Source: Pantoea dispersa (GTDB lineage: Bacteria; Pseudomonadota; Gammaproteobacteria; Enterobacterales; Enterobacteriaceae). Taken from it: a stretch of DNA of 64,000 nt. The translations under genes and the position numbers were made by a program. The stretch lies in the NCBI RefSeq assembly GCF_014155765.1, contig NZ_SCKT01000001.1, forward strand, positions 620,001 to 684,000. The letters run 5' to 3'. Below the pieces are notes generated by a model. It saw nothing but the letters and a program-made list of their open reading frames with translations. It ran no database searches and was not told the DNA's origin. Positions 29,071 through 40,051 of the stretch are shown here, one piece after another (position 1 is the stretch's first letter; each line of letters opens with the position of its first letter).

Positions 29071-29702
29071 GCCGCCTGACCCGCCAGCCACTGACGCAGC
29101 ACGGTTTTAAGTGACGCTGTCACATTATCAATCGGCTGTGTCGCATCGATGGTTTTGATGGTCGGATCGGCAGCGGCCAGCGCCTGATAGCGTTCGCGTG
29201 TGCGGGTAAAAAAGTTCAGCGACTCCTGCTCAATGCGATCCAGTTCGCCGCGCGCCCGGGCACGCTGCAGGCCAATCTCCGGCGTGACGTCGAGATAGAG
29301 CGTCAGGTCGGGACGAAAATCGCCCAGCACCGCATCGCGTAGCGTGGTCATCAGCTGGGTGTCGAGCCCGCGACCACCGCCCTGATACGCCTGTGACGAA
29401 AGATCATGACGATCGCCCACCACCCAGGCACCGCGTGCCAGCGCCGGTTTGATGACGTTTTCTACCAGCTGCACCCGCGCGGCATACAGCATCAGCAGCT
29501 CGGCTTTATCACTCACCTGTTCGCCATCAATGCCCTGCTTCACCAGCACGCGCAGCTGTTCGGCCAAAGGCGTGCCGCCCGGCTCACGGGTAAAGACCAC
29601 GTCTTTAATGCCCTGCTCATGCAGGACCGCAACCACCGCCTCACGCGCGGTGGTTTTGCCGGCGCCTTCCAGCCCTTCGATGACGATAAACTTACTTTTC
29701 AT
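29067..29702 (-). CDS. tmk: Thymidylate kinase
   Basis: Tmk phosphorylates dTMP to dTDP in DNA precursor synthesis. The protein is 211 residues (E. coli 213). The P-loop is [13 protein letters not shown], the DR(Y/H) motif is [16 protein letters not shown], and the LID region is [13 protein letters not shown]. Neighbours mltG, upstream, and holB, downstream, overlap by 11 and 4 bases, so this part of the operon is tightly coupled. Confidence 0.97.
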   Translation of the reverse strand: MKSKFIVIEGLEGAGKTTAREAVVAVLHEQGIKDVVFTREPGGTPLAEQLRVLVKQGIDGEQVSDKAELLMLYAARVQLVENVIKPALARGAWVVGDRHDLSSQAYQGGGRGLDTQLMTTLRDAVLGDFRPDLTLYLDVTPEIGLQRARARGELDRIEQESLNFFTRTRERYQALAAADPTIKTIDATQPIDNVTASLKTVLRQWLAGQAA

Positions 29703-30711
29703 TTTTTTCCTTCATCGCCAGCCGGTAAACCTGCACGGCTTTATTATGACTGGCCAGATTGGTGGTAAAGGTGTGACCGCCTTTGCCATCCGCGACGAAA
29801 TAGAGGTAATTGGTCTTCTCCGGATGGGCCGCAGCTTCCAGCGAGGCGCGCCCCGGCATGGCAATCGGTCCCGGCGGCAGACCGCTGATGGTATAGGTAT
29901 TGTACGCGGTCGGAGTCTCAAGATCCTTACGCGTCAGCGTACCGGTATAGCTGTCGCCCATCCCGTAGATCACCGTGGGATCGGTCTGCAGTTTCATACC
30001 GGTGCGCAGTCGATTGATAAATACCGAGGCAACGCGCGCGCGCTCTTCACTGACGCCGGTCTCTTTTTCGATAATCGACGCCATGGTGACCATCTGCTGC
30101 GGCGTTTTATACGGCAGACTGGCCATCCGCCCCTGCCAGATCTCATCCACCAGCTTGTTCATGCGCGCGTGCGCCCGCTCCAGCAGTGCCACATCGCTGG
30201 TGTTGGCAGTATACAGATAGGTATCCGGATAGAAACCGCCTTCCAGTTGGCTGACATCAAGCTTAAGCGCGGCCGCAACGCTGGCAAATTCATCATCCGG
30301 CAGCGTGTGTTTAAGGTATGGCGCTTTACGCAGCTCAGCCAGCCACTCTTTCAGCCGGGAACCCTCGACAAAGCGCAGCGGAAATTGCGCCTCTTTGCCG
30401 CTGGCCAGCAGTTGCAGTAGCTGGCGCACCGTCATGCCGGTCTCAAGCCGATACGTCCCGGCTTTGAAGTTAGCCAGATCGGGCTCCAGCTTCAGCAACG
30501 GGCCAAACCAGATGCTTTGCTGAATGATGTGCTGGCTCTCCAGCTGCGCTTCCAGCACCACGCGACCGCTGCCGGCCGGCAGGGTGTACAGGGTTTCCTG
30601 GTGAATGGTTAATGGCGTCGCGGCAAAGCGTTCAATCTGCCAGTAGCAAAATGCGGCAGCCAGGCCAGCGATGACTACGGCGCCGGCAACCATTTTTTTC
30701 ATTCGGGTCAT
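29692..30711 (-). CDS. mltG: Endolytic murein transglycosylase MltG
   Basis: MltG is an inner-membrane lytic transglycosylase that cuts nascent glycan strands and limits their length. The protein is 339 residues (E. coli 340) from the ATG at 30711, which overlaps the pabC stop as ATGA; an ATG three codons later is also possible. One membrane helix near the N-terminus is followed by a LysM-like region and the YceG catalytic domain with the conserved Glu in [15 protein letters not shown] and [31 protein letters not shown]. Context between pabC and tmk is conserved. Confidence 0.95.
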   Translation of the reverse strand: MTRMKKMVAGAVVIAGLAAAFCYWQIERFAATPLTIHQETLYTLPAGSGRVVLEAQLESQHIIQQSIWFGPLLKLEPDLANFKAGTYRLETGMTVRQLLQLLASGKEAQFPLRFVEGSRLKEWLAELRKAPYLKHTLPDDEFASVAAALKLDVSQLEGGFYPDTYLYTANTSDVALLERAHARMNKLVDEIWQGRMASLPYKTPQQMVTMASIIEKETGVSEERARVASVFINRLRTGMKLQTDPTVIYGMGDSYTGTLTRKDLETPTAYNTYTISGLPPGPIAMPGRASLEAAAHPEKTNYLYFVADGKGGHTFTTNLASHNKAVQVYRLAMKEKNEK

Positions 30712-31520
30712 GATGCTTCCATCGTCTGGCAACTGGCGAGCAGTTGCTGGTACAGCGTGCGTGCGGAAAAGGTGACGTCGTCAATTTGCCGCACGGGTAA
30801 TACTGGCATCAGCGCGTTACAGATCACCACTTCATCAGCGCTCAGCACCGCCGTTCGGCTGGCCTCCACCTGCTGGCAGTCGTGACCGGCCTGGGCCAGC
30901 TGCGCCAGCAGATAACGACGCATGATGCCATCAACGCCGGCCTGCGCGAGGCGCGGCGTGAAAATGGCCTCACCGCTGCGCCAGAATAAATTGGCCGCAC
31001 AGCATTCCACTACCGTCCCGGCGGTGTCAAGCACCAGCGCTTCGTCAGCGTCGCACGCGTCCAGCTGCTGGCGAATCAGCACCTGCTCCAGCCGGTTGAG
31101 GTGTTTGATGCCGGCCAGCAGCGGGTTCTGCGCCAGCCGCACCGGGCTGGTCACCAGCCGCGCGCCCTGCTGCTGCAGCGTGGCGTAGTGCTGTGGCCAG
31201 GGGGCGAGCGCGATGATACGCGTGGGTTGTGTGCAGCCGGCGCGACTGTAGCCGCGTCCACCCGCGCCGGGCGTCAGGATCACTTTGAGCACTGCTTCGC
31301 GCTGGCCCGCCGCCGCGCGGCGCATCTCTTCCGCCAGTAAGGCGCGATCCGGCGCGGCCATCAGCAAACGCTGGCAGCCGTCCTGCAGACGCTGCAGATG
31401 CGCCTCCAGCAGCTGGATACGGCCCTCTCTGACTGCCGCCGTGGTGAAACAGCCGTCACCAAACTGCACCGCGCGATCGCGGGCAGAGAGGGTGTCCTGT
31501 GCCACTCCGTTAATCCACAT
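30708..31520 (-). CDS. pabC: Aminodeoxychorismate lyase
   Basis: PabC is a PLP enzyme that turns aminodeoxychorismate into p-aminobenzoate and pyruvate for folate synthesis. The protein is 270 residues (E. coli 269) from the ATG at 31520, [21 protein letters not shown]. The PLP lysine is Lys139 in [22 protein letters not shown] and the CCAANLFW loop are also kept. An in-frame upstream start would extend it into sequence without family resemblance. It lies downstream of fabF but a terminator separates them. Confidence 0.94.
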   Translation of the reverse strand: MWINGVAQDTLSARDRAVQFGDGCFTTAAVREGRIQLLEAHLQRLQDGCQRLLMAAPDRALLAEEMRRAAAGQREAVLKVILTPGAGGRGYSRAGCTQPTRIIALAPWPQHYATLQQQGARLVTSPVRLAQNPLLAGIKHLNRLEQVLIRQQLDACDADEALVLDTAGTVVECCAANLFWRSGEAIFTPRLAQAGVDGIMRRYLLAQLAQAGHDCQQVEASRTAVLSADEVVICNALMPVLPVRQIDDVTFSARTLYQQLLASCQTMEAS

Positions 31521-31600
31521 GCGCTTCTCCTCTGCCGCTGGCGTCAGCGTTGAATAGCACTGTGGCGCGTAACATTCCACGCCACTGCGTGACAAAATAT

Positions 31601-31623
31601 AAAAAAGGCCCGCATTGCGGGCC
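31601..31623 (-). terminator. Terminator of fabF
   Basis: GGCCCGC (31607-31613), ATT, GCGGGCC (31617-31623) form a perfect 7-bp stem. On the - strand it is followed by TTTTTTATATTT. It lies 20 bases after the fabF stop and upstream of pabC. Confidence 0.9.
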
Positions 31624-31643
31624 TCTGTTCGGCTGGATAGCGC

Positions 31644-32885
31644 TTATACCTTGCGGAAGATCAGCGAGCCGTTGGTGCCGCCGAATCCAAAGGAGTTACA
31701 CAACGTGTACTCCAGTCCGCTGACCTGGCGCGCCGTGTGCGGCACAAAGTCCAGATCGCAACCTTCGTCAGGATTGTCGAGGTTGATGGTGGGCGGAACC
31801 GCCTGGTCGCGCAGCGCCAGAATCGAATAAATCGCCTCTACCGCGCCCGCCGCACCCAGCAGGTGACCGGTCATCGACTTGGTCGAGCTGACCATCACGC
31901 TGTGCGCTGACGCACCAAACACCGACTTCACCGCCTGCGCTTCTGCTTTGTCACCGGCCGGCGTTGAGGTGCCGTGCGCGTTAACATAGCCAATCTGCGC
32001 CGGATCCAGTTGCGCGTCACGCAGCGCGTTAACCATCGCTGCGGCTGCACCTGAACCGTCTTCCGGTGGTGATGTCATGTGGTAAGCGTCGCTGCTCATG
32101 CCGAAACCAACGATTTCCGCATAAATCTTCGCACCGCGTTTTTTCGCGTGTTCGTACTCTTCCAGCACCACGATACCGGCACCGTCGCCCAGTACGAAAC
32201 CGTCACGATCTTTATCCCACGGACGGCTCGCCGCCTGCGGATTATCGTTACGGGTAGAGAGCGCACGCGCCGCGCCGAAACCGCCCACGCCCAGTGGCGT
32301 ACTGGCTTTCTCAGCACCGCCGGCCAGCATCACATCCGCGTCGTTATACGCGATGATGCGCGCCGCATGACCAATATTGTGCACGCCGGAAGTACAGGCG
32401 GTCGCAATCGAGATGCTCGGACCTTTCAGGCCGTACATGATGGTCAGGTGGCCAGCGACCATGTTAACGATGGTTGAAGGCACGAAGAATGGACTGATTT
32501 TGCGCGGACCACCATTGACCAGCGAAGTATGGTTATCTTCGATCAAACCCAGACCGCCGATGCCGGAACCGATAGCCGCACCGATACGTCCGGCATTCTC
32601 ATCAGTTACGACCAGACCGGAGTCCGCCATAGCCTGAATACCGGCCACAACGCCGTACTGGATGAAGTCATCCATCTTGCGTTGATCTTTGCGCGAGATG
32701 TATTCATCGCAATTAAAATCTTTGACCAGACCCGCAAAACGCGTTGCGTAGGCACTGGTATCAAAATGGTCGATCAGGTTAATGCCGCTCTGACCGGCAA
32801 GGAGAGCACGCCAGGTAGACTCTACGGTATTGCCGACAGGAGACAACATGCCAAGACCGGTCACAACTACACGACGCTTAGACAC
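31644..32885 (-). CDS. fabF: 3-oxoacyl-ACP synthase II
   Basis: FabF elongates acyl-ACP with malonyl-ACP and is important for cis-vaccenate synthesis and thermal control of fatty acid composition. The protein is 413 residues. The thiolase-fold catalytic triad is Cys164 in [10 protein letters not shown], His304 in [11 protein letters not shown] and His341 in [11 protein letters not shown]. It lies 85 bases after acpP and ends the plsX-fab cluster, followed by a strong terminator. fabF probably also has its own promoter in the short gap. Confidence 0.98.
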   Translation of the reverse strand: MSKRRVVVTGLGMLSPVGNTVESTWRALLAGQSGINLIDHFDTSAYATRFAGLVKDFNCDEYISRKDQRKMDDFIQYGVVAGIQAMADSGLVVTDENAGRIGAAIGSGIGGLGLIEDNHTSLVNGGPRKISPFFVPSTIVNMVAGHLTIMYGLKGPSISIATACTSGVHNIGHAARIIAYNDADVMLAGGAEKASTPLGVGGFGAARALSTRNDNPQAASRPWDKDRDGFVLGDGAGIVVLEEYEHAKKRGAKIYAEIVGFGMSSDAYHMTSPPEDGSGAAAAMVNALRDAQLDPAQIGYVNAHGTSTPAGDKAEAQAVKSVFGASAHSVMVSSTKSMTGHLLGAAGAVEAIYSILALRDQAVPPTINLDNPDEGCDLDFVPHTARQVSGLEYTLCNSFGFGGTNGSLIFRKV

Positions 32886-32970
32886 GTTCGTCCTCCAGGG
32901 AGGGAAATAATGACGCTATGTGGGGCAAACATAAAACTCAGGCGGTCGAATGACCGCCTGAAGATATTCA

Positions 32971-33207
32971 TTAACCTTTATGGTTATTGATATAGTCGAT
33001 CGCTGCCTGAACGGTAGTGATTTTCTCAGCTTCTTCGTCTGGAATTTCAGTATCAAACTCTTCTTCCAGAGCCATTACCAGCTCAACGGTGTCAAGAGAA
33101 TCTGCACCCAGGTCTTCAACGAAAGAAGCGCCGTTAACCACTTCGTCTTCTTTAACGCCCAGCTGCTCAGCTACGATTTTCTTAACGCGTTGTTCGATAT
33201 CGCTCAT
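32971..33207 (-). CDS. acpP: Acyl carrier protein
   Basis: AcpP carries growing acyl chains on phosphopantetheine for fatty acid, lipid A, phospholipid and lipoate pathways. The protein is 78 residues, the E. coli length, and strongly acidic. The modified Ser37 is in [20 protein letters not shown]. Its codon use and conservation fit a very highly expressed gene. The 153-base gap to fabG is long enough for a separate acpP promoter, as known in E. coli. Confidence 0.99.
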   Translation of the reverse strand: MSDIEQRVKKIVAEQLGVKEDEVVNGASFVEDLGADSLDTVELVMALEEEFDTEIPDEEAEKITTVQAAIDYINNHKG

Positions 33208-33360
33208 ACTATTTAATTTCCTATCAAAACTCGCTTTCGCGATGGTTTTCGTAGTGTATAAAATGTTGAAAAAGATGCAACAAAATCCCGGCTGGTCGAA
33301 CCACGATTTTGCGTTATTCTGCGGTGTTTACCGCAGATAATGCAAATGATTTCGTGATTA

Positions 33361-34095
33361 TCAGACCATGTACATGCCGCCATTGACGTGCAGCGTCTCA
33401 CCCGTGATGTAGGCGGCTTCGTCAGAGGCTAAGAATGCAACAGCATTGGCAATCTCCTGCGGGTCGCCTAAACGACCTGCCGGCACTTCTGCCAGAATGC
33501 CCGAGCGCTGATCTTCGTTCAGTGCACGCGTCATGTCCGTCTCAATAAAGCCCGGAGCCACGACGTTTACGGTAATGCCACGTGACGCAACTTCTCGCGC
33601 CAGTGATTTGCTAAAGCCAATCAAACCTGCTTTTGCTGCCGCATAGTTTGCCTGACCCGCGTTACCCATGGTTCCAACTACCGAACCGATGGTAATGATA
33701 CGGCCCACGCGCTTTTTCATCATGGCACGCATGACCGCCTTCGACAGGCGGAACACCGATGTCAGGTTGGTATCGAGGATATCCGCCCACTCATCGTCTT
33801 TCATGCGCATCAGCAGATTGTCACGCGTAATGCCTGCATTATTGACCAAAATGTCAACTTCGCCAAATTCGGCGCGAACTTTCTCGAGCACGCTCTCAAT
33901 AGAGGCCGCATCGGTCACGTTCAGCAGCAGACCTTTGCCCTTGTCGCCGAGGTAAGCACTGATGGCTTCCGCGCCGCTTTCGCTGGTGGCAGTACCCACC
34001 ACTTTTGCACCGCGTGCCGCCAGCGTTTCCGCGATGGCACGTCCGATACCGCGGCTGGCGCCGGTCACCAGCGCTACTTTACCTTCAAAGCTCAT
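33361..34095 (-). CDS. fabG: 3-oxoacyl-ACP reductase
   Basis: FabG reduces 3-ketoacyl-ACP with NADPH in the fatty acid elongation cycle. The protein is 244 residues, the family length. The short-chain dehydrogenase motifs are TGASRGIG at the N-terminus, NNAG, and the catalytic Ser138, Tyr151 and Lys155 in GSVVGTMGNAGQANYAAAKAG. It lies ten bases after fabD on the same strand. Confidence 0.98.
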   Translation of the reverse strand: MSFEGKVALVTGASRGIGRAIAETLAARGAKVVGTATSESGAEAISAYLGDKGKGLLLNVTDAASIESVLEKVRAEFGEVDILVNNAGITRDNLLMRMKDDEWADILDTNLTSVFRLSKAVMRAMMKKRVGRIITIGSVVGTMGNAGQANYAAAKAGLIGFSKSLAREVASRGITVNVVAPGFIETDMTRALNEDQRSGILAEVPAGRLGDPQEIANAVAFLASDEAAYITGETLHVNGGMYMV

Positions 34096-34105
34096 GATTT
34101 TCCTC

Positions 34106-35038
34106 TTATTCCTGGCCAGGCGCCGCAGCCAGTGACGACGGATCGTTCACCGCTGCAGCCGTCAGGCTGTCCACAATTCGTTTGGTCAGGCCGGTCAGCA
34201 CTTTACCCGGACCGATTTCCAGCAGTTCAGTCACGCCCTGTGCAGCAATAAATTCAACCGCCTCAGTCCAGCGCACCGGGCTGTACAGCTGACGCACCAG
34301 CGCGCTGCGAATCGCCGCGGCGTCGCTTTCGCACTTAACGTCAACGTTATTGACCACCGGTACCGACGGCGCATTGAAGGTCACGCTTTCCAGCGCCACC
34401 GCCAGCTTATCCGCCGCAGGTTTCATCAGTGCGCAGTGTGACGGCACGCTGACCGGCAGCGGCAGCGCGCGCTTGGCGCCGGCCGCTTTACAGGCGGCAC
34501 CAGCACGTTCAACCGCTTCTTTATTGCCGGCGATAACCACCTGACCCGGCGAGTTGAAGTTGACCGGCGAAACCACCTGGCCCTGCGCGCTTTCTTCACA
34601 GGCTTTGCGAATTGCCGCGTCGTCGAGACCGATAATCGCCTGCATGGCGCCCGTACCTTCCGGCACCGCTTCCTGCATCAGTTTACCGCGCAGTTCAACC
34701 AGCTTGATGGCGTCAGCAAAATTCAGTACGCCCGCACACACCAGCGCAGAGTATTCACCGAGGCTGTGTCCGGCCATCAGCGCGGGCTGTGCGCCATTTT
34801 TGCTCTGCCAGACGCGATAAATCGCGACCGAGGCTGCCAGCAGCGCCGGCTGGGTCTGCCAGGTTTTATTCAGCTCTTCAGCCGGACCCTGCTGGACCAG
34901 CTGCCATAAGTCGTAACCCAGCGCGTCAGAAGCTTCACGGAAAGTGGCTTCAACCTGTGGATTTTCCGCTGCCAGATCGGCCAGCATGCCGACGGTCTGC
35001 GATCCCTGTCCCGGGAAAACAAAAGCAATTTGCGTCAT
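34106..35038 (-). CDS. fabD: Malonyl-CoA:ACP transacylase
   Basis: FabD moves malonyl from CoA to ACP, providing the two-carbon donor for fatty acid synthesis. The protein is 310 residues. The nucleophile Ser92 is in GHSLGEYSALV; the FPGQGSQ motif is at the N-terminus and the catalytic His is in PVSVPSHCALM. fabH lies 16 bases upstream and fabG 10 bases downstream, so it is an inner cistron of the fab operon. Confidence 0.98.
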   Translation of the reverse strand: MTQIAFVFPGQGSQTVGMLADLAAENPQVEATFREASDALGYDLWQLVQQGPAEELNKTWQTQPALLAASVAIYRVWQSKNGAQPALMAGHSLGEYSALVCAGVLNFADAIKLVELRGKLMQEAVPEGTGAMQAIIGLDDAAIRKACEESAQGQVVSPVNFNSPGQVVIAGNKEAVERAGAACKAAGAKRALPLPVSVPSHCALMKPAADKLAVALESVTFNAPSVPVVNNVDVKCESDAAAIRSALVRQLYSPVRWTEAVEFIAAQGVTELLEIGPGKVLTGLTKRIVDSLTAAAVNDPSSLAAAPGQE

Positions 35039-35054
35039 CTTGCGTTCCTGTCAA

Positions 35055-36008
35055 TCAAAAGCGAACCAGCGCCGAGCCCCAGGTGAAACCGCCACCAAAG
35101 GCCTCGAGCAAAATCAGGTGTCCGGGCTTGATGCGGCCATCACGTACCGCTTCGTCCAGCGCGCTTGGCACCGACGCTGCCGAGGTGTTGCCGTGTCGAT
35201 CCAGCGTCACCACCACTTTATCCATGCCCATGCCGAGCTTTTTGGCGGTGGCGCTGATGATGCGCAGGTTGGCCTGATGCGGCACCAGCCAGTCAAGCTG
35301 TTCACGATCGAGATTATTCGCCTGCAGCGTTTCATCGACGATATGCGCCAGTTCAGTGACCGCGACCTTAAACACTTCGTTGCCGGCCATGGTGAGGTAA
35401 GCCGGCTCATCCTGATGCGCGCGATCCTGGTACGGCAGCGTCAGCAGCTTACCGTAGCGGCCATCGGCATGCAGATGCGTGGAGAGGATGCCCGCTTCTT
35501 CACTTGCGCCGAGCACCACGGCACCCGCGCCATCACCAAACAGGATGATGGTGCCGCGATCGTCAGGATCGAGGGTGCGTGCCAGCACATCCGCGCCGAT
35601 CACCAGCGCATGCTTCACCGCACCGTTTTTGATGTATTGATCGGCCACGCTCAGTGCATAGGTAAAACCGGCACAGGCAGCTGCGAGATCGAAGGCGGCG
35701 CAATCGTTGATTTCCAGCATCTGCTGAATCATGCACGCTGAGCTCGGGAAGGCGTGGCTGGACGAGGTGGTTGCCACGATGATCAGGCCAACGTCGCTGG
35801 CTGCCACGCCCGCCATCTCCAGCGCACGCTGGGCAGCGGTGAAGCCCATGCTGGCTACCGTTTCATCCGGTGCCGCAATGCGACGTTCACGAATACCGGT
35901 CCGGGTGACAATCCACTCGTCCGAAGTCTCCACCATTTTTTCCAGGTCCGCGTTGCTGCGAACCTGCTCAGGCAAATAGCTGCCCGTACCGATAATTTTG
36001 GTAAACAT
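35055..36008 (-). CDS. fabH: 3-oxoacyl-ACP synthase III
   Basis: FabH condenses acetyl-CoA with malonyl-ACP and starts fatty acid synthesis. The protein is 317 residues, the E. coli length. The catalytic Cys112 is in [12 protein letters not shown], with the His in [11 protein letters not shown] and the Asn in [12 protein letters not shown]. It begins directly after the plsX stop (36009), so the two are translated in tandem. Confidence 0.98.
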   Translation of the reverse strand: MFTKIIGTGSYLPEQVRSNADLEKMVETSDEWIVTRTGIRERRIAAPDETVASMGFTAAQRALEMAGVAASDVGLIIVATTSSSHAFPSSACMIQQMLEINDCAAFDLAAACAGFTYALSVADQYIKNGAVKHALVIGADVLARTLDPDDRGTIILFGDGAGAVVLGASEEAGILSTHLHADGRYGKLLTLPYQDRAHQDEPAYLTMAGNEVFKVAVTELAHIVDETLQANNLDREQLDWLVPHQANLRIISATAKKLGMGMDKVVVTLDRHGNTSAASVPSALDEAVRDGRIKPGHLILLEAFGGGFTWGSALVRF

Positions 36009-37049
36009 CTACGCTTTGTCACTCCTGGCTAATACAGCGTCAAGGCGCGCGGCAATTCTCTCGGGAACTTGCTTGCGCACCGCCTGCTCTGCCTGTTCTA
36101 TCGCCACGGCAAACGCGCGTTGATTCGCCGCGCCGTGGCTCTTGATCACTGTCCCGCGCAATCCTAACAGACAAGCGCCATTGTACTGGTCGGGGTTGAG
36201 ATGACCGAAACGTTTAGCCAGACGCTTTTGGATCCAGCGTCCCAGCCATTTCAGCCACCAGGCCCGTTTTTTTCCTTCACCTGACGATTTGAGCAGAGAA
36301 AGAAACATTCTTACCACGCCTTCCATGGTCTTCAACGTGACATTACCCACGAAGCCATCACAGACCAGCACATCCGTCTTGCCGGTGAGGAGATCGTTCC
36401 CCTCAAGGTAACCAATATAGTTGATCTGCGGCGAGGCCCGCAGCACCGCCGATGCGGCGCGGATCGTCTCCAGCCCCTTCGTCTCTTCCTGACCGATGTT
36501 GAGCAGCGCGACGCGCGGCTGGCTGATTTCCAGCACTTCTTCCGCCATCACCGCACCCATCACTGCAAACTGCACCAGCATTTCACTGTCGGAATCGACG
36601 TTAGCGCCCAGATCCAGCACCACCGTCTTGCCGTGCTGCTGATGCGGCAGCACGGTCATCAACGCCGGACGCTCAATGCTATCCAGCGGCTTCAGTAATA
36701 ATTTTGCCAGGCCCATCAGCGCACCGGTATTGCCGGCACTGACGCACGCCTGCGCTTTCCCCTCTTTTACCAGCTCTAACGCCACGCGCATGGAGCTGCC
36801 GCGGCTGTTACGAATCGCCTGCGAGGGTTTGGCATCACTTGCAATAACCGATTCGGCAGGGATTACCTGCACACGCCCCAGTAACGAGGAATCCGCTTTG
36901 GCAAGAAATGACGAGATGATGTCGGGATCGCCGACCAGAAGAAGAACCAGCTGCGAATGAGAGGCCAGTGCCTGCAAGGCTGCAGGCACTGTCACGCAGG
37001 GACCGAAGTCCCCGCCCATGGCATCAACTGCCAGGGTCAAACGTGTCAA
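36009..37049 (-). CDS. plsX: Phosphate acyltransferase PlsX
   Basis: PlsX makes acyl-phosphate from acyl-ACP and feeds phospholipid synthesis. The protein is 346 residues; E. coli PlsX is about ten residues longer at the C-terminus, which varies in the family. Conserved blocks are MGGDFGP near the start, [52 protein letters not shown] and the C-terminal [11 protein letters not shown]. It lies between rpmF and fabH, as in E. coli, where rpmF, plsX and fab genes are linked so that membrane growth follows protein synthesis. Confidence 0.97.
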   Translation of the reverse strand: MTRLTLAVDAMGGDFGPCVTVPAALQALASHSQLVLLLVGDPDIISSFLAKADSSLLGRVQVIPAESVIASDAKPSQAIRNSRGSSMRVALELVKEGKAQACVSAGNTGALMGLAKLLLKPLDSIERPALMTVLPHQQHGKTVVLDLGANVDSDSEMLVQFAVMGAVMAEEVLEISQPRVALLNIGQEETKGLETIRAASAVLRASPQINYIGYLEGNDLLTGKTDVLVCDGFVGNVTLKTMEGVVRMFLSLLKSSGEGKKRAWWLKWLGRWIQKRLAKRFGHLNPDQYNGACLLGLRGTVIKSHGAANQRAFAVAIEQAEQAVRKQVPERIAARLDAVLARSDKA

Positions 37050-37076
37050 GGTATCGCCTTGCGTAACCGCAAAGAA

Positions 37077-37247
37077 TTACTTGGTGATAACCTTGCGACC
37101 GCGGTAGTAACCATCCGCAGTGATATGGTGACGCAGATGAGTTTCACCAGAAACTTTATCTACTGACAGAGTGGTAGTGGTCAGCGCATCGTGCGAACGA
37201 CGCATACCACGCTTAGAACGGGTTGGTTTATTCTGTTGTACGGCCAT
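37077..37247 (-). CDS. rpmF: 50S ribosomal protein L32
   Basis: The short frame encodes [20 protein letters not shown] and ends [17 protein letters not shown], a 56-residue match to L32 (E. coli 57). It is basic, as expected for a ribosomal protein, and it is one residue shorter because of a small difference in the ALTTTTLSV region. It is too short to show up in a search limited to longer frames. It lies 27 bases before plsX and 14 bases after yceD, the usual order yceD-rpmF-plsX. Confidence 0.97.
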   Translation of the reverse strand: MAVQQNKPTRSKRGMRRSHDALTTTTLSVDKVSGETHLRHHITADGYYRGRKVITK

Positions 37248-37261
37248 GGACCTTACTCCTA

Positions 37262-37783
37262 TTACTTACGCTTTAAACTGGCTAATACGGCAAATGGGTT
37301 TGGTTTTTCCACCTCTTCAGGCAGCTGGCCAAAGACCATGTCCGCGTCGGACACTTCACAGTGTTCAGAATCATGCACCGGAACGACCGGCAGCGCGAGG
37401 ATGAGTTCATCTTCGATCACCGCCAGCAGGTCGATTTCACCGAAATCGTTGACATCGACCGGCTCGTAGGCTTCCGGCAGTGCCTCGGCCTGCTCATCAG
37501 AAGAGACAGGACTGAAGCAATAGCTTACGTGCACAGCATGCGGGAACGGTTGGTTGCAGCGTTGACATAACAACGTTACCTGCACATCGGCTGTTCCTTG
37601 CAGAACCGCGAGGCGCTGGTTGTCAACCGCAAACGACATGGCACATTCCACATCACTGTCCACACTCACGACCGTTTCGGCCAGGCGCGCCACCAATTCA
37701 GGTGCGTAAACACCGTGATAATCCAGGCGTTTTTGCGCGGCGCGGACCGGATCGAGCGTCAGGGGTAATTTTACCTTTTGCAT
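37262..37783 (-). CDS. yceD: 23S rRNA accumulation protein YceD (DUF177)
   Basis: The 173-residue protein is of the YceD/DUF177 family, which is needed for normal 23S rRNA levels and is almost always linked to rpmF, as here. The family Cys pair is visible in [18 protein letters not shown], and the C-terminal half is acidic ([23 protein letters not shown]). The precise biochemical role is not settled. It is the first gene of the yceD-rpmF-plsX-fab cluster; the 140-base gap to maf, which is divergent, must hold the promoters. Confidence 0.93.
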   Translation of the reverse strand: MQKVKLPLTLDPVRAAQKRLDYHGVYAPELVARLAETVVSVDSDVECAMSFAVDNQRLAVLQGTADVQVTLLCQRCNQPFPHAVHVSYCFSPVSSDEQAEALPEAYEPVDVNDFGEIDLLAVIEDELILALPVVPVHDSEHCEVSDADMVFGQLPEEVEKPNPFAVLASLKRK

Positions 37784-37923
37784 AGGGCGCGCATATTAAC
37801 TTTGTAACGTCATAGAGTCAAAGAAAAAGGCCGGTTTACAGCATCTTTCACCCGTTAGTCGCATCCAGTGCGGCGCATAGTTTAAAATGCCTGTCATCTT
37901 TACGCTATCACTTCTGCAAAAAA

Positions 37924-38508
37924 ATGATGACACCGCTGGTTTTAGCCTCAACCTCTCCGTTCCGTCAGGCGCTGCTGCGCAAGCTCGGCCTGCCGTTTAT
38001 CACTGCCGCCCCTGAAAGTGATGAAACGCCGCTGCCGGGAGAAGCCGCGCCGCAGCTGGTGCAGCGTCTGGCCATTGCCAAAGCGCAGGCACTGGCCGCG
38101 CGCTATCCTGCGCGCTGGATCATTGGGTCCGATCAGGTCTGTGTACTGGATGGCCGCATCGCCGGCAAGCCGCATACCACCGAGAACGCCTGCCAGCAGC
38201 TGGCGCTGGCGAGCGGCAAAGCCATTACCTTTTACACCGGCCTGGCGCTGATTCACCCCGCCAGCGCGCAGCAGCATGTGCTGTGTGAACCCTTTACCGT
38301 GCATTTTCGGCAACTGAGCGCGGCAGAGATTGCGCGCTACGTCGAGCTGGAGCAGCCGCTGCAGTGCGCCGGCAGTTTCAAAAGTGAGGGACTGGGGATT
38401 TGTCTGTTCGAACGGCTGGAGGGGCGCGATCCCAATAGCCTGATTGGCTTACCGCTGATCGCGCTGAATGGCCTGTTAAGGCAGGCAGGCATCAATCCGC
38501 TGGGCTGA
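37924..38508 (+). CDS. yceF: Maf-family nucleotide pyrophosphatase YceF (m7GTP pyrophosphatase)
   Basis: YceF is a house-cleaning enzyme that hydrolyses 7-methyl-GTP to the monophosphate. The protein is 194 residues, the family length, and may start at the first or second ATG (37924 or 37927). Conserved residues include the N-terminal [27 protein letters not shown] and the C-terminal [17 protein letters not shown]. It is divergent from yceD and convergent with rluC, with only 10 bases between the stops. Confidence 0.93.
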   Translation: MMTPLVLASTSPFRQALLRKLGLPFITAAPESDETPLPGEAAPQLVQRLAIAKAQALAARYPARWIIGSDQVCVLDGRIAGKPHTTENACQQLALASGKAITFYTGLALIHPASAQQHVLCEPFTVHFRQLSAAEIARYVELEQPLQCAGSFKSEGLGICLFERLEGRDPNSLIGLPLIALNGLLRQAGINPLG

Positions 38509-38518
38509 TGCCACGCTG

Positions 38519-39478
38519 TCAGGCTTTTTTCTGCTGGCGCAGCTGGGACAGGCAGTGCTTCAGTGCCTTATCCAGCGGCGCTTCCATACGCAGGCTTTCG
38601 CCGGTGTTGGGATGGGTAAACGTCAGCGCGGCAGCATGCAGGAACAGCCGCGCCAGACCGGTTGGTGCCAGCTGGCGATCGAATTCGCGATCGCCATAGC
38701 GATCGTCAAAAGCAATCGGGTGCCCGCCATGCAGGGTATGCACGCGAATCTGATGCGTACGTCCGGTCACCGGACTGGCTTTAACTAAAGTTGCCAGGCC
38801 AAAACGTTCTTCAACTTTAAAGCGCGTTTCTGAGGGCTTGCCCTCGGCGCTGACCCGCACCACGCGCTCGCCGCTTTGCAGAATGTTTTTCAGCAGCGGT
38901 GCCTGCACCACTTTCAGGTGCGATGGCCAGTCGCCGCGCACCAGCGCCAGATAATCCTTCTGCATGCCCTTCTCACGCAGCTGCTCGTGCAGTGAACGCA
39001 GCGCCGAGCGCTTCTTCGCCACCAGCAAAATGCCGGACGTGTCACGATCGAGACGGTGCACCAGTTCAAGGAAACGCGCCTCCGGGCGCAGCGCGCGCAG
39101 CCCTTCAATCACGCCGAAGCTCAGCCCGCTGCCGCCGTGCACCGCGGTGCCGGACGGTTTGTTCAGCACCAGCAGATAATCGTCTTCATACAGAATGCAC
39201 GACTCCAGCGCCGCTACTTTATCCAGTTTGGGCGACACTGCCTGCTCTTCACGCTCGGCCACGCGCACCGGCGGCACGCGCACTTCGTCGCCGTCTTCCA
39301 GCTTATATTCAGGTTTTACGCGCTTCTTATTCACCCGCACTTCGCCTTTACGCAGAATGCGGTAAATCATGCTTTTCGGCACCCCTTTCAGCTGGGTGCG
39401 CAAAAAGTTATCAATGCGTTGACCGGCATTTTCAGCCGTAATGGCGACAAATTGTACGCCGGGATTCTCTGTTTTCAT
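38519..39478 (-). CDS. rluC: 23S rRNA pseudouridine synthase RluC
   Basis: RluC makes pseudouridines at 955, 2504 and 2580 of 23S rRNA (E. coli numbering). The protein is 319 residues, as in E. coli. An N-terminal S4 domain (about 18-75) is followed by the RluA-type catalytic domain with Asp144 in [12 protein letters not shown] and [12 protein letters not shown]. The start is separated from the divergent rne by a 573-base gap, most of which is the rne promoter and leader. Confidence 0.96.
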   Translation of the reverse strand: MKTENPGVQFVAITAENAGQRIDNFLRTQLKGVPKSMIYRILRKGEVRVNKKRVKPEYKLEDGDEVRVPPVRVAEREEQAVSPKLDKVAALESCILYEDDYLLVLNKPSGTAVHGGSGLSFGVIEGLRALRPEARFLELVHRLDRDTSGILLVAKKRSALRSLHEQLREKGMQKDYLALVRGDWPSHLKVVQAPLLKNILQSGERVVRVSAEGKPSETRFKVEERFGLATLVKASPVTGRTHQIRVHTLHGGHPIAFDDRYGDREFDRQLAPTGLARLFLHAAALTFTHPNTGESLRMEAPLDKALKHCLSQLRQQKKA

Positions 39479-39652
39479 GGCGGCGATTCTAAATAGTGTC
39501 CCCGGATAGCGCCACCCCTTTTTCTGTGCTTAACTCTGACTTTATCGCCGCGTTACGCGGCCAGAATGCTGGCTTTTTCAACGATGCGATGATTACCCCT
39601 GCAAATGAACAGGTTAAGGATGAACAAACTTCACAGCTCGGTAAAAGTCGCC

Positions 39653-39682
39653 TTGCTATAAGTTGCTAAGCAATGGAATAAT
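39653..39682 (+). promoter_or_regulatory. Probable rne promoter
   Basis: TTGCTA (39653-39658) and AATAAT (39677-39682) are spaced by 18 bases. The implied start near 39689 would give a leader of about 363 nt, close to the 361 nt of E. coli rne. Bases 39479-39652, to the left, show no other signal I can support. Confidence 0.55.
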
Positions 39683-39688
39683 GCAGAG

Positions 39689-40051
39689 GTTTCTGTCCTG
39701 GAAAGAGTCAGGCAGGAAAAAGAGCGAAATTAAGGTATTTTGCCGGATGAAACGGACACGCAGCAATGGCGTAAGACGTGATGTTTAATCAGGCACTTAG
39801 CGGGCTGCGGGTTGCGGCCTGGACGACAGACTGGGATGTGTGGATTTTTGAATACTCTGTAGCACTTCCACCTTCAGGCGCTGGTTTTCCTTATGAAAAA
39901 CAGGCCACCGACAAGATTTGCGCCCCTTTAGCCGCCGACAACCGTGAGGTTGACGTCAGTGCATGCAGACACGGGGCCATCGGTTGATTCTCGTCCAGGG
40001 TAACGATGCCCGCAGCTTTATCACTCATGTGAGAATAACGAGTAAGTCACG
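39689..40051 (+). promoter_or_regulatory. rne 5' leader, RNase E autoregulation element
   Basis: The long 5' untranslated region of E. coli rne folds into hairpins that RNase E itself recognises, so the enzyme controls its own mRNA. Here, long blocks match that leader by eye, for instance GCCGGATGAAACGGACACGC (39752-39771), then CAGCAATGGCGTAAGACGT, TTAGCGGGCTGCGGGTTGC, and ACCGTGAGGTTG nearer the start. The reading frame at 39778-39987 lies inside this leader and I treat it as noise. The last part, AACGAGTAAGTCACG, joins the rne start. Confidence 0.8.

Noticed and set aside
36009-37049. PlsX about ten residues shorter than in E. coli as a truncation
   Set aside because: The end abuts fabH cleanly, all conserved blocks are present, and C-terminal length varies in the family.
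39778-39987. 69-codon frame upstream of rne
   Set aside because: It lies inside the conserved rne leader, where conservation follows RNA rather than codons, and no ribosome binding site precedes it.
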